From: Branchiostoma floridae
Lineage: Eukaryota > Chordata > Leptocardii > Amphioxiformes > Branchiostomatidae
Direction of reading: 5' to 3'
Length of the DNA stretch: 64,000 bases
Assembly: GCF_000003815.2 (NCBI RefSeq)
Contig: NC_049982.1
Span: forward strand, 4,113,259 to 4,177,258
The notes under the pieces: model-generated
Told to the model about the DNA's origin: nothing
Database searches by the model: none
Seen by the model: the letters and a program-made list of their open reading frames with translations, nothing else
Shown here: positions 11,601-26,600 of the stretch, in pieces
Position numbering within the stretch: the stretch's first letter is position 1
How the letters are laid out: each line of letters opens with the position of its first letter
Translations under genes and position numbers: made by a program

Positions 11601-14600
11601 TTTCTCAAGTTGGAATATCCAAGGTAGTGTTAAGAAGAAGTTTAGCGAGGAAGAGTTTTGTAATTACTTTAGAAATAGTGATATTGTTTGTATACAAGAA
11701 ACCTGGGCAGATAATTATGTAGATTTTCAGTTTCCAGGGTATAGTTTGTTTAGTAGTAATAGATGTAGAAATAAGAGGGCAAAACGTAATTCTGGTGGGG
11801 TTGCGACTATTTTCAAAAGTTCGCTCAGAAAGGGGATTAAAAAATTAGAGAGTAGTTCAGTCGACAGCATTTGGTGCAAACTTGACAAAAAATTCTTTGG
11901 ACTCGAAAAAGACCTATTCCTTTGCAACATTTACATCCCTCCTGAATCCTCAAATTCCATACAAGTTGACCCATTTGATACATTATCCATTGATATCTGC
12001 AAATTCTCCAATCTTGGCGACATAATCATCCTAGGGGATTTCAATGCTAGAACAGGATCTGTTTTGGAAACCTATTTTAGTATTGATTCCCCGGATGACC
12101 CCCTGACAAAAGATGTTTTAGATACAAAGAAAAGGAATAATAGAGATTTTAAAGTAAACAATTACGGTAAACGCCTCATAGAATTGTGCTCGTCGGCTGA
12201 TTTGACCATCTTGAATGGCAGATTCGCGGGGGATCTGAAAGGTGATTTTACATGTTACCATTATAATGGTTCAAGTGTGGTGGATTATTGCATCACTCAA
12301 AGGTCGATGTTAGCCGATATACAATATATGAATGTAAATTCTATATCGCCATTCTCCGATCACTGTCACATCTCTTTCTCACTGTCTACAAAGCACTCTC
12401 CTCTAGTCCTGAAGGAGGATAGCCAATGTTATAATCCTAAACCAACACAATTTATTTGGACTGACGAATCCAAACAATTATATTTAGATACTATAAACAA
12501 CAAAAACACGCGTTCAAAACTGAGGAATTTCTGCAACAAAACATTTCACTCGTCAGAGGAGGCCGTAACAAGCTTCACTGAAATTTTATTAGATGTTTCC
12601 AAAAGCTCTCTTAGAATAAGACGTAACATACAAAACAAGAAAAAGACACAAATCAAAAAGAACAAAATTTGGTTTGATCAAAATTGTTGGTCCCTACGTC
12701 ATAGAGTTAAAAGATTATCGTTAGAACTGAGGAAAGAACCATGGAAACAAGAAACCAGAACGAAGTACTTCACAGCCTTGAAAGACTACAAAAAAATTAT
12801 AAAACATTCTAAACGGAATTATAAAGCCAATCTATTACGTGATCTAGAAACATTAAATGAGAAAAACCCCAAACAATTTTGGTCATTGTTCAATACTCTT
12901 GATAAGGAAGTTAACGGCACAAAATATAGCGGTAATATAGATCCTAATATCACAAGTAAAGAATGGATAGAACACTTTCAAGGATTAAATAATCTGGTAA
13001 AAAACAATGATTTTGACAGTACTTTTGAAAAAAGTGTCACTGATTCTCTTAAACATCTAGATAAAAACACTTCAAATTCATTAGATTACCCTTTCACGAC
13101 ACCAGAAATTATGAATGGTTTGAAATCACTAAAATCTGGAAAATCATGTGGTATTGACTCTATCTCAAACGAGATGTTGAAATATGGGGCAGAAAAGATA
13201 TGCGAACCACTGGTCATTCTCTTTAATACAATCCTTTCCAACAACAAGTTTCCATCTAACTGGAACACAAGCATCCTTACACCAATTTTTAAATCTGGCG
13301 ACAAATCTAATGTAGATAATTATAGAGGAATCGCTATCTCAAGCTGCCTATCCAAATTGTTCACATTCCTTTTAAATAGTCGCTTACAGAAATTCGTTGA
13401 AAGCAATTGTCTGCTAGCCGACACTCAATTCGGATTCAGAAGAAAGTGCCGAACCTCTGACAATGTATTTATCCTGAAAGCTCTTATTGAGAAATATATT
13501 GAAAAAAAGGGAGGGAAATTATATGTTTGTTTTGTTGACATGAAGAAAGCGTTTGACAGTGTATGGCGGGATGGTTTATTCTACAAATTGTTAAATCTTG
13601 GTGTTGGTGGGAAATTCTTCAATGTATTGCAATCCATGTACCTCAATGTTAACTATACTGTCAGACTACAAAATGGCCTGTCAAGCCCCTTTGTTTCCAC
13701 ATGCGGAGTAAGACAAGGCTGCAATCTCAGCCCATTATTATTCAATATTTTTATTAACGACTTACCTCAATGCTTTGATGATAAATGTGATGCCGCAATT
13801 TTGAATTCTAAATCACTCAACTGTCTATCTTGGGCAGATGACTTAGCCTTGATCTCATTGTCGAAAGAGGGGCTTCAGAATTGTATCAATAACCTGGAAG
13901 CTTATTGCAACAAATGGAAATTAAGGGTCAATGTATCCAAAACGAAAGTACTGGTTTTTACAAAAGGTTCTATTAACAGATTATCAAACAAATTCTATAT
14001 ATATGGCAAAGAAATACAAGTAGCCGACAGTTATACTTACCTTGGTATTCCCCTGACTTCTTCGGGTAAGTTTAAAGCAGCCAGAAAATATTTAAAGACT
14101 AAAGCCATGAGAGCTTTATTCAAATTGAAGTCACTTTTATTCTCTGAAAAGAACATTCCAATTCATTTAGGAATGAGCCTTTTCAACAAGTTTGTACTGC
14201 CTATTCTACTGTACGGAGCCGAACTCACATGTTTTGACCAAACTTCTAAAACAATCAAAATTATTGTATCAAAACAAATTCCAGAATCTTCACCCAAAAC
14301 TGTTTTTTCTTCCTTTTTAAACAAACTCCATTTAGAGGGAGATCTTCCTGCAACTGTTAGAAAGAGTGTGTCTTCGGACCTCACTCATACTTACGTCATC
14401 CATTTTAAGAAAAGATCAGACAAGGATAGATTATTGAGACTGGCATCAGGAATGAAATTAGAAAATGACAACTTCGCAATTGAAAACATACGACTTCCTT
14501 CACATATTAGTATCCCAGAATTTGATACCATTGACATGAATTTCCAAAAATTTTTACTTGGAGTACATGCAAAATCATCAAATGACGGCATCCGTGGTGA

Positions 14601-17600
14601 GTTAGGATCATTTCCTATTTCGATCAACGCTGAGATACAATTAATCAAATACTGGCACCGTCTAGCAAACTTACCCGAAGATTCTTTACTATGTGAAGCA
14701 TATGATGTTGTACTTTCCGGTGAATACGATTGGACAAATCACGTAACTGACATTCTCAACTATAATGGTTTTGGGTATGTATGGACAAACCCGAGGTTGT
14801 ATCATGTTAATACGCTAATCGACCAATTACGACTCCGTTTACAGGATATATACATTCAAGAATGGCATTCTTCTATCCAGAATAACTCAAAACTTTCCAT
14901 TTATTCTACGCTAAAGGAAAGATACGGACAAAAGAAGTATCTTTCGAATGTACACAATTTCGAACTTCGTAGAGCAATTACAAAGATAAGAATCTGTAGT
15001 CACAAACTAAATATAGAAGCCGGAAGATATTCTAAAATTCCCCGTGACCAGAGGTTTTGTCCATTCTGCCCAAATGAGATCGAAGACGAACGTCACTTCG
15101 TTATGGAATGTTCTCGATATGATGATAAACGCACAGAGCTGTTCACATTACTTTCCACTTCCTCTAAAGACTTTGCTACTCTCTGTTCGATAGATAAATT
15201 CAAGTACATTCTGGGAAGCGATAATCCACATTGTGTACAAGTAGGCAAATATATCCACGATTGTTTATACCGTAGAACCAATAGTGTAAATGACATGCTA
15301 AACCCTTTATGTTGATGTATCCATACCTATAGATATCCATATATATGTGTTTAGTTGTACTGTAAGTAGTTGTTATACATGTAGACCTTACGAAAGTCGC
15401 TGTACTTTTGTCGTGTCAATAAAGATTATTATGTATTTTATGTAGACCACTGGAAGAATAGCTGGCAACATAACGTTGTAATAGCTAAAAGTGGATCTGA
15501 ATAAAGTCAAAGTCATCATCGATCAAAGTCAACTTTTTTAGTCTCGAGTTGGAGTGGTCTTCTGTGACATAGTGTTATAGTAAAAGTGAACTACTCTTTA
15601 TCCCTTGTGCTCTTAACTTGTATTCAGACCTTTTGCCCTGTACATATGACAACTGTGCCATAGCATAGTCCTATAGAAGTAAACTACTCTTTGTGCCTTG
15701 GTATATTCTTATATTCACACACATTTTAATACAGATAACAGACTGTTCTATTGCAAAGTGTTAAAGAAATAGTAAACTATTCTTTGTCCTTTTGCTCTCT
15801 ACTTACCGACATTGTACATCTTCTCCCTTCCACAGATGATAAGTTGTGCAGAGACATAGTCCTCCTGGGAGACTGCCTGAGACTGATCCATGATCAGCTG
15901 ACTCCTGATGTGGTGTCTGCCGTTGAGCAGTCCACTAACAAGTACATCTTTCTCCTTGTACAGATGATAAGTTGTGCAGAGACATAGTTCTCCTGGGAGA
16001 CTGCCTGAGACTGATCCATGACCAGCTGACCCCTGATGTGGTGTCTGCTGTCGAGCAGGACTTTTACTCCCTACTAACAAGTACAAGTTTTTCCTTGTAC
16101 AGATGATAAGTTGTGCAGAGACATTGTTCACTTGGGGGACTACCTGAATGTGGTTTCCAAGTGTGTAAGTGGGTATTTCGAGCACTGACATTTTTCCCTT
16201 CCCCAGATGATAAGCTGTGCAGAGACATACATGTAGTCCTCCTGGGGGACTGCCTGAGACTGATCCATGATCAGCTGACTCCTTTGTGCCTTTTGGTCTC
16301 TTCTTACATGTCCACCTTTTTCCCTATACCGATGACAAGCTTTGACGCTTCATAATTTTATAGAAAAAGTAAGCTGTCTCTCTACTAACAAGTTCACCTT
16401 CTCCCTTCCCCAGATGATAAGCTGTGCAGAGACATTGTTCTCCTTGGAGACTGCCTGAGACTGATCCATGACCAGCTGACTCCTGATGTGGTGTCAGCTG
16501 TAGAACAGGACCTGTTCCATCTGGAGACCCCACAGAACATTGTGGAACCGCTCGTCAACAATGTCATCTCAGAGGCCGGGTAAAGGAAAAGTTTTTCTTA
16601 TTCTAGGTTTAGGCTGCCTAAAAGCTAATCTGCCACTGTTCTTGACAACAGACCTTCAGATAATCTATAGCCTACCATGGACCCAATGTCTGGATTAACC
16701 TACCACCAGACACGTTTTTGTAACCCAAAACGTCTAAGTGGCTCCAACAGCCTTGTTTTGCGGTGAACTCTAAGTAAATAAAATGAAAAAACACCTACGG
16801 CTCAAAATCTGACCTGCTTTAAGAGATTCTTGAAGTATAAGACCAGACACGGACTTTGGACCCTGAGCTTTCGCTCCATTATATGTTTTTGTACCAGGTG
16901 TATTCAATGATACAGTATTGAAAGATTTATTAGTACTCAATGTGAGCTGTATCTCTACTCAATGCAGGGATAAACAAGTCCATTAGCCCGATTGTCACGG
17001 TCAAGTAAAAGTGCTGTTCGGGCAAGCAGAAGTGCTTCCTCACTTGCCCGATGGGCAAGTAAGAATTTCCAGATGTGACCCGTTCAAATTACCACTGAGT
17101 GTGACAGCACATGGGGCTGAATGCCTGCCTATATTGACCATGTCATTTTTAAGCCAGTAGAGACATTGATTTTGTTGTTGTTGCTGTCCTTGTTTAACGT
17201 CTATTATTTCCCTAGACGTGGTCTCTTAACAAAAGTGAAAATTCATGAAAGTGAAAACACATAGAAAAATGTAATTTAAATTTCGGGCAAGTGAAAATTT
17301 TGTTTGGGCATGTAAATTTTTTATGTACTTGCCCGATAGGACAAGTGAATTTTTGAAAACTTGTCTAACCCTGCAATGTAAGCTGTATCTTTGTTATATT
17401 TTACCCAACCCTTACCTCCCTTATGACCATTACTGTAGACTGACAAAAAGTGGCTCCCAGGCTAAAGATTTAAAGTAAAATCTAATACTGCCCCCCTCCC
17501 CCCTCCTGTTGCAGAGATGTGGACCAGTCCTCAGCTGAGGTCATCAGCACCCTGGAGTCCAGCCTGCAGACGATCATCGACGCCCCCAGGGCCATCGACA

Positions 17601-20600
17601 CGGTACTGCAGGCCATGGATGTGACAGGAGGGGACCCAGAGAACCTTGCTGTGCCTGATCTAGGTCTGCTTGTTTCTTTGTTTGTGTACTTATATCTAGT
17701 TTTATTTTCACAATGGGAAGACTACATTGTAGACACAGGGAAAAAACTGAGGCTCCGGGTACAGTCAGACCTGTACTGGTGACCTCGTCTACACAGTGCT
17801 CAAAATGCCCACCTGCACACTTGAAATCGCAACCACATTTTGCTTGGCGCAACTTAACTTTAGACCCAAGTGCAACCTGAAAGTTTGCAGTTGGAACACT
17901 GCTTTTCCCCACCTATGGGCATAAGCATTTGTAAGATAACACATATTATAAGTAGTTACATGTGACTGGAAGGAAAGATAGTGGAGAAGAGACTGATTTG
18001 ATGAAAGTAATATCAACTTCAAGTTAGAAGTGGGGCAACATGAAATGTTGATGGTGCAACCTGGCTTTTGACTCAGGTTGCTACCTGGACAACCTGGCTT
18101 AAAAAAAGTATTTTGAGCACTGCTAAAAAAGGACCATATTCCCGCCATATCAACTTTCATCAGAGAGCGTAGGACCAGATTTGCCAACCATTGCCTTAGG
18201 AACAAAGCAGAGCTTGCTAGTGAACTCATACTATGGAAGCCAGCACACGGGTATACACATGCTGGGCGACCCTCACTGACATACATAGACCAGCTTGCTC
18301 ATGATGTGGGTCTGCGGGTCGAGGATTTAAAGAATGCAGACAGAGCTGTTTGGAGGGAAAGGGTGGACCTGTTGCAGGCAAGCTGCCGTGATGATGATGA
18401 AAAAAGGACCACACTACACATTAAGTCACCGGTGCAATGGCCGATTGGTTAGAGTGTTCGCCTTGCATTCGGTAGGTCGTGAGTTCGATCCCCGGCCGAG
18501 TCATACCAAAGACTTTAAAAACGGTACATGCTGTTTTCTCTGCTTAGCACTCAATACCAATGAGAAGAGTATTGGATTTAAACACACATCACTACCAGCG
18601 GGCCAGCCCCCTGCTGTAGTGGCTTGCACATGTGTGGCCCAAGGGCTACAAAAATGGAGATGGGCGCCACCCCTACGCATCTGTTACTGATGTACGGGCA
18701 ACTTTAACTTTAACACATTAAGCCATAACACAGCAATAATCAAGAAACCCTTTTCCAGCTGCGGAGCCCCTGAGACAGCTGAGCCTGAACCACGTGTTCG
18801 GCAGTGCCGTGGGACATGCAGTACTGGAGAGTTCTGCTAGGCAGCTCGCTACGACACGGCTCGCCATCTGCCGCGACCTGCTCCTGCTGCAGGGCCTCAT
18901 GGGAAGGATGGGTCAAAGGGTAAGTCTCAGAACCGCGGCTCCATGTTTGGCAGAAAATATTCCATTTTTGACAACACTTTCAAAATGTTCATTCACAAGT
19001 GGATATCTCTTTTTTTTTCATGAAATAGATGTACATGTATCTATGTGTGAGAAAATTTGATGACAAGTATATTGGTGCTCATACGCCAAAAAGCAGTTAC
19101 TCAAGCAACTAGATATGATTTTGGAAATGGGCAAACGTTTCAGACACCATCCAATATCTTTCGTCAGCCACTGCTAGAGAGCAGTTATTATATCCTAGCT
19201 ATGAATTGATATGCAAAAACTTAGGAAAAAGGGTAGCCTGATTAAATCTCGCTTATAGCAGCCCGCCAATCATCCGCGGGGAGGGGCCAGTTACAGCCCT
19301 GGACAGCGGAGTTTGTGTTACACAGACTAGAAAAAGGGGAGGAAGACAAGTTTTTGGCAGTCTAAAGGAAATAAGGGAAAGACAAGACTATGTTGATGCA
19401 AATGACTTAATGAGTTAATTAGCTCCTGCTGTTGTTTTCGCTATAGGAGCTAATGTTTTGTTGCAGGGTGCTCATATTAAAAGAAATGCTTTAAACTTCT
19501 ATTGAGTTTTTATGTGTATGTGTGTCTATGACAGGCATCTCTGTCCCAGGACAGTCTGAACAAGCTCCAGTCAGATCTCATTCCCAGGACAGCCCAGCTG
19601 ATGCAGGTGTATTACGTCATCACCTGGGTTTCCACGGCAACCTACACACATGTCCCCAGCAACAGTCTGTGAGTAAACATGTCTTGGGTGAAGTAGAACT
19701 GGTCTCATGGAGTTTAGAAAGCCACACGTTATTTTGAAAAAATCTTTGCACACCACTGTAAGAGTGCCTTTACAGCTCACCCATTTTAATGCCAAATAGC
19801 AATTACTTAAGCATCTGTATATGATTTTGGAATCAGTCACACATTGCAGATAACATCCAGCTCACACAGACAGTTACAGGCTCCTCAGGCAAACTATTTT
19901 ACTAATCTCCAGGCAGATCTACCGGTGGCATAAGGAATTCAGCTGGCCAAGAGGTGTTCTGAGCCACTAGTGTCTCAAAACACTCCTTGGCCAGCTAAAC
20001 TCCTTACGCCAACGTAGATCTGCCTGAAGATTACTAATTTCCTGCTGTGTGACCCCATGAAAGTTCAGTGTCTTTAAAATCTTTTTTTCATTGTGGCATT
20101 ACGATTATGGTGTTTCCCTACAGAGACATGAACCTGAGACAGCTGCAGGCCATGGACATCTCAGACCTGGGCACAGGGCTGCCCAGATACTGTAAGTAAC
20201 AGGAATATGTCGACATACATGTAGTTGAATTCTTATTATAAGGGAAATAATTCTTTGAAATGCAAATTGATATCTATCCACTAGTCTTTGCCATACCAGT
20301 CTTTCTTAAAGAATGAATTAATGCACTCACCATTTTTCAACCATTTCCATGCTATGACTACCGTTTCTTGCAAGTTGTTTTTTCTAACATACATGTACAT
20401 GTATGTTGGTACAGTATGAAAGAATTCGAAACAGACTCCAATGACATGGGAGAAACTGTAAAAAAAATGTACCAAACTGTGCATTAAGAATAAAGAAGAA
20501 AATTTTATGAATGAAATATCTACTCAGGTTAATAGATGATTGACCCCTGACCTTGTTACCATAGTAATGACCGAGGGCACCTTGCTGGCCCTGTTCCTGC

Positions 20601-23600
20601 ACGGGGTCGGAGGTCAGCAGCTGGGGACCCTGTTGGCGGGAAGCGAGGATCTTGACCAGGACCCGTGCCCGCTGTGGTCGGGCGTGCTGCAGACAGCCGT
20701 ACTGCACATCCTGCAGCTGCTCTATCCCATGAGCCCCAGCAGTCTCCTACCAGAGTTCCTCATGACAAAGTGCCAGTATCTGCAGCTCCAGGTATGATAT
20801 AAAGTCTCAACTCAGTTATTGTCTACGTTTTTTTTTTTATAGAGACAATTCAATCTCTACAACTTTTACTTACTTCTGGACGTTTCAAGTGACATCCATC
20901 ACTTTTCTTTAGTGTCAGTCAGTAGGACCTACAGTTTGGTTAGAATCAATAGAAAATGCATCATCACAACATTTTTCATCATGCAGATTTTTCACATTAT
21001 TCCGGTACTTATTATAGCTGTAGCATTCAACAGCATCAGACTAGAACCACAAACCCCTGATACCTCCCTCCCTAGGAGTATGTTGGTCTGCTGGACAGCT
21101 GGTGCATACATTGTACATGTGTATCTGACACCTCTGACAGCAGGTTTTACTTACCGGTACATTTAGCATAACCGGTATTGTTATTAGCACTTACAAAGCA
21201 GGACAAAAACCTCTAACATCTGATCCCTTCCCTCCCCATAATGTTTGGCTGCTGGACAGCTGGTGTATGTGGAACACTTCTAGCAGTAGGAGATTCTTCT
21301 TACATTTAGCATTGTATTACCTAGTATGGTACTGATACTTAAAAAACAGAATTAGAACCCCTAACCCCTGATCCCTGCCCTCCCCAGGAGTACGTACGCC
21401 TGCTGGACAGCTGGTGCGTGTGGAACAGCTCCAGTAGGAGGTTCTTCCTAGGAACAGCTCACCTGAACTGTGGGGAGCCTCAAAAAGCTGTGGACTGCTT
21501 CTTACAGGTACATGTACAGATGGTGTAACGAAGTCATTCATATACAAAATGTGCCTGTGGATGTTTTTTTAAAAGGGAGAAGAATTCAGAGCACAATTTC
21601 AGTAGGGTCTGTATTGTCAATGGTGAATGTAAAATAGAAATTTGCAATGGTTCTTTTCACTCAACAAAGAAAGTATCATCACAAGGAATACTGAAATGTT
21701 TACAGGTCGATTTACCAACCTACTGAATAGTAGTACTATTATAGAGTGCAAGTAGAGTCTTGTTCTAAACTAAATGAATTATACAGTACTTGAAATATAC
21801 AGTATTGACATGCAGTAGTTTTAAAGAGCATGCCACCCTATTGTATGGTGACACCACCTTGTATTGCTTTTGTAATATTGTGATATTGTGTTAAGACTCG
21901 ACTGTTACTGTTGTTACTAAATGTAAGACTAAGGGTGTAACCCCTGAGAGAGAAATGGAATAGCTAGGCTATGGGTCAGAGGTGAGATACACATGTCAAG
22001 AGATAGAGAGCTGTTCGTTTACATACTGAAGTCTACGTGCGATCCTCTCGTCTTTACAGAGTCCTTTAGACAGAACTTACACTTAGAACATGTTGTTTCT
22101 CTGTAGGGAGTCCACGGTGTGGGGAATGAAGACTTTCTGCTGAACAAACTCCTGCAGCCGACAGACCAAGAGCTCCCACACCTACCTGTACTCTACCTGG
22201 TCAAGGTGAGCAAGGCATTAACTTCTATCATTTCTTTGTTCATCAATTACATGTACATGTAGCTATATATTCATTTTACCCACTGTTACCGTGCCTGTCT
22301 ATACGTGTGCACTTCCTGTATTATATCATTCATGATTACAGTAGTCAAGAGCATCTACTGTGCAGAAAATGTAATTGTGAAGAATTTTCAAGAGATTAGA
22401 AAGAGTATAGTTTTGTGCAAGTATCTACATGTACAATGTACATGCTTGTAGCTGGAAATAAAGCCATTAGGAAAAATTAGAAAAAAGTCTGTAGGAAAAA
22501 AAAAAACTCTAAGGGACTGTACTATCTGATAGTGAGAAAAAGTTTCTAATTTCTGTTCTCCGGGCAGGTTCTGAGGTTACTGGAACAGTTCGAGGTTCCA
22601 GAACTAGTCATCTCCCTGGCCAACTCTGCCATTGGCATGGCTCAGCCAGACGATCCAAACATTGTAAGTATATCTACTCATGGTACAATATATCTACTAG
22701 TCAATTCTTGAGAAGTACTACATCCACTCAGTTTTTACATGCATAATCTCTACTCAACATCCGTTATGCACATCCCCCTCGTTCTGGTTCATCACTGGGG
22801 TTGACTTCCTTATCCAGAGCGCCTCCTTGATTGATCCACCAGATCCACCCGTTGTCTTCCTTGTCTGTGAAATTGGCCCCCTCCCAGTCAATTACACAGT
22901 TGTGTCTAGCAATGTGGTCTGACAGGGATCATAAGGTAAGCAGGTGAAACTTGTTGTGAAAAAGAAAACTCCAACATCCTATGTTTTACCAAACTGAAAA
23001 CTATGTTCTACAAAATTTTTTTTTAAACTGCTGTTGTTTTGTTGCAGCCAATGCTGTGGTCCAAGGTGTTTAAGTACCACCTAGAGCTGGGGCACAACAA
23101 CGAGGCTTACGCTGCCATGACTGCAAACCCTGATCACACAAGGTGGGGAGAAAGTGGTCTGAAATTTCCTCAAATAATGTGCATAATTTTGTGTGTATCT
23201 CTTCACCAAATACATCAGATACATGGCCAATCTAAGATATAATCCCACAAAAAAGGCTTGCAAATAGTAAATGTCATGTACTATTTACATGCCCTTTTTA
23301 TGGAATTTTCATTGAAAATTCTTTTCTTTTAACTGTCTGCTGTGCATTTAGTGAAAGTGTTGTAATCTACAAGAAATGTTCAACAAAGGGATCCATACAT
23401 TACTTCAGACCTTGTACAAGTCATGATCATGTATTTGCATGTTTCCATGCCTTGATAGTTCATGTAAATGTGTATGTAGGTAGATTCATCTGTTTTTGTC
23501 TTGTTGAGTTATCTTACAGTCTTGCTGATGTAAAGTTTGTTTGAACCTTTGTTTATTAACGAAAGCTCAAATCGACCTGCAGGCTGCTCATTGAGATAGG

Positions 23601-26600
23601 GGACACATAAAATGTATAACAGGTTCATTTTACATTTAAAATTGATTAAGAGGCACTAAAAATTGAAATCGTCTTGTTCTCCAGGAGAAAAGACTGCCTG
23701 CGCCAGTTCATCGTGATCCTGTGTGAACGGTCCCAGCTGCAGACTCTGGTGGAGTTCCCCTATGTCGGGCTACATGATGAAGTAAGTTCGTCAACAGTTG
23801 TTTTACTTTGTAGGAGTTGTTTGATCCAGAAGAGAAGCATTGTCAACAGGACACAAAAGAAGGGATAAACGTCTATTGTTAAGCTGAAAATGGCAAACCT
23901 AAAAAAACTGTTTTTGATCAGTTTCTATATTTTTATTATATTACTTTTATTTTATCTATTGATAGCAAATGCAATACTGTAGTCAACCCAGGTAACTGTG
24001 CTGATATCAGGTGCCATCTACATATTACATGTATATACTGTAGCTAGACATTCAACATACATTATAAACTCAGAATTCCTCAAAATCAAAACATTACTTA
24101 CATTTTAACTACTTACATGTATGCAACACTCGAACTTCATAGACAAAATACTTGTGTTGTCCATAATGTTCCTATTCTTGTTTTCTCTCCCAGGTTGTAT
24201 ATATCATTGAGTCCCGTGCCCGGTCAGTTGACCTGACAGCTCACAACTACTACGACCTGCTGTACGCCTTCCACATCTACAGGGGCAGCTACAGGAAAGG
24301 TACTGTGCATGGTGACTTCTCCTTCTCCAAGCAAATTGCTCTAACATGTATACTAGTACATTTTGTACATTGTAGTTGTCCATTTTTCCAAGAGAATTTC
24401 TAAACTAAACTGACAACCTCTGACCCAAACCCTGCCCGGAAACGAATAAGAGGCCGCCCAAGAGGGTGATGGGAAGATCAGATCTTCAACACACTAAAGG
24501 GCTGGGGGTCTCCAGAACCAACTGGAGGGAGTATGCGCAGGACAGACCAACCTGGCAAGTTGTTGGAGTCTGTAGCCGCTATGCATCAGACTTTGTACGA
24601 GTAAGGCCTGAGACTAGGTCAGGAGCTGCCAGGAGTGAAGAGTCTACAGAAACAAGCCAAGTCTTACCTGGCTATGATGTAACCTTGTTTGTTTGTTTGT
24701 TTGTTTGTTTACTCCCAGCTGGCAGTACCATGTACGAGTACGGCCTGAGACTAGGCCGAGAACTTCCCGGTGTAAAGAGTCTACAGAAGCAGGCCAAGTG
24801 TTACCTGGCTGCCATCAACACCCTGAGACTGGTGGACCCCAAATACGCCTGGATTGTTAAACCAGTCAGAGTAGAGACTGCTACGGTAAGTTCAAAGAAT
24901 ACTCTTCTGTTGTCAAAGATTTCCTGACTGACAATAAAGAACTTGACGTACATTTACATGTACTTGTAGCTCATGTCGAAACAATAGCCCTTTCAAATGC
25001 TATAGTAATTCTGAGAAGTTTACTCTACTGTATATACATGTATACCAACAGTCAACATAAAGCAAACCAGCATATATTTACATGTTGGTACATGTAATTC
25101 CTTCTAAAAGTAATGAAAGTTTTTTTGACCTTTGCATACATGTTGAAGGTTTTTAAGTTTTTTTGAGCTTTATACATGTTGTAGATCATTTAGTGGCCTG
25201 GCTTCATTTTAAGAAGCTTTCACCTTTACTTAATCATATGTTACTTAATGGTCACCATGTAACAAGACCTGAAGGCCACTCAAGGTTATGGGTTACACGA
25301 TTGTAACTGTAACAGCAACTCTTCGCCCTAGGTCAGAAACATCATGATTGAGACCAGCCCAATTGCTCACTATGAGTGAGGACTATCTGACCCAATAGGC
25401 AGAGCAGGGGTTACGAGGGCTGCTCGGGAGATTCCCTACCCCTATTTTGACCGGAATGGTTTGATCCGCTCATGTTCGCACATATGGCGGGTTCTTTAAT
25501 GTGGTTGGGGTGTTACTCTCCCTGAACACGGGACCTCCATCCAGAGGCGGCCCTTGCCGAAGCTAGGTACTCATTTTCAAGTGAGGAAAGTTGTGTAGAG
25601 TGCCTTTCCCAAGGGCACAAGATCGGTAGCACGACAACCTCTCAGTCACGGGCCGAACATGCTGCCACTGCGCTACACGGCCCCACAAAGGCCGATAGGT
25701 GTTTGTTTTACATTCAGAAAGATTCTTTGTAACATGATCCTGATTGCCCTTTACAGGAGGAGGGTCGAGTTTCTCCCAAGAGAGACTACAGCGGGGACCA
25801 CAGGCTGCCTCACAGTAAGGACCTGATTCTGGCTTCTGTCTTTTCTATACCAATCATGTTATTTCAAGGCAATATGTGACTGTGATGTGACACATTTTTG
25901 TTTGTTTTAATGTTTCAATATTATGATTTGTATTATTGACTACTGTATGAGCAGCTTTTCACCTAAGATGATGGCAACAGCATCTTCTTGTTTATACATT
26001 TTTTTTGTAATTTGATTAACTGTTTACATGTAAGTGGGAGCTTAAGACCTATTCTTTGACAAGAAATAGTTGACCAAAGATAAAAAAAGCTTTACTCCAT
26101 AAAAAAAAATTCCATAGTAAGACCTTTCTATGTTTGTCCGTTCTTTTTCCAGAAAAGAAACAGGTCGAGATCCTTGAGCTGTCAGAACTAGAGAAGGAAT
26201 ACATGGTGGTGTTAGCCAGATTACACCTTATACAGAAGGACCCTGACCCTGCACATGCCACAGGTGAGTACATACCTGGTTACACCTGAGCTATCAGAAC
26301 TAGAGAAGGAATACATGGTGGTGTTGGCCAGGTTACATCTTATACAGAAGGACCCCGACCCTGCACATGCCACAGGTGAGTACATACCTGGTTACACCTG
26401 AGCTGTCAGAACTAGAGAAGGAATACATGGTGGTGCTGGCCAGGTTACACCTTATACAGAAGGACCCTGATCCTGCTCATGCTACAGGTGAGATTCTGAG
26501 ACTGAACTCCTCTAGGATTGTTCCTAACATTGGATAGCCAAAATGTTTTTGTTTTTTTTTTACATTATATTTGATGTAACTCATGTTGTACGAGAAAAGC

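Larger units (their letters stand above)
8560..15446 (+). mobile_element. Full-length non-LTR retrotransposon (LINE), two intact ORFs, sense in NUP160 intron 10
   Basis: Two long ORFs in LINE order lie in a 9.3-kb intron. The 5' UTR has AAGATGGCGGAC at 8628-8639, a YY1-like motif like that at the start of mammalian L1. AATAAA lies at 15418-15423. Domain content (coiled coil plus SGNH-like ORF1; EEP endonuclease plus RT plus C-terminal CCHC in ORF2) fits the CR1/L2/jockey-related LINE group. Element ends are approximate: ATTATGT(T/A)TT(G/T)TATGTA near 8556 and 15431 is a possible imperfect target-site duplication. I cannot tell whether it is active, but neither ORF is broken. Confidence 0.88.

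Noticed and set aside
8556-15447. Firm LINE target-site duplication
   Set aside because: The candidate 17-base repeats have two mismatches and are AT-rich, so they are given only as a possibility.
18439-18495. Functional tRNA gene
   Set aside because: A- and B-box words are present, but the segment lacks a tRNA acceptor stem and continues into a ~200-bp body with target-site duplications; it is a SINE.
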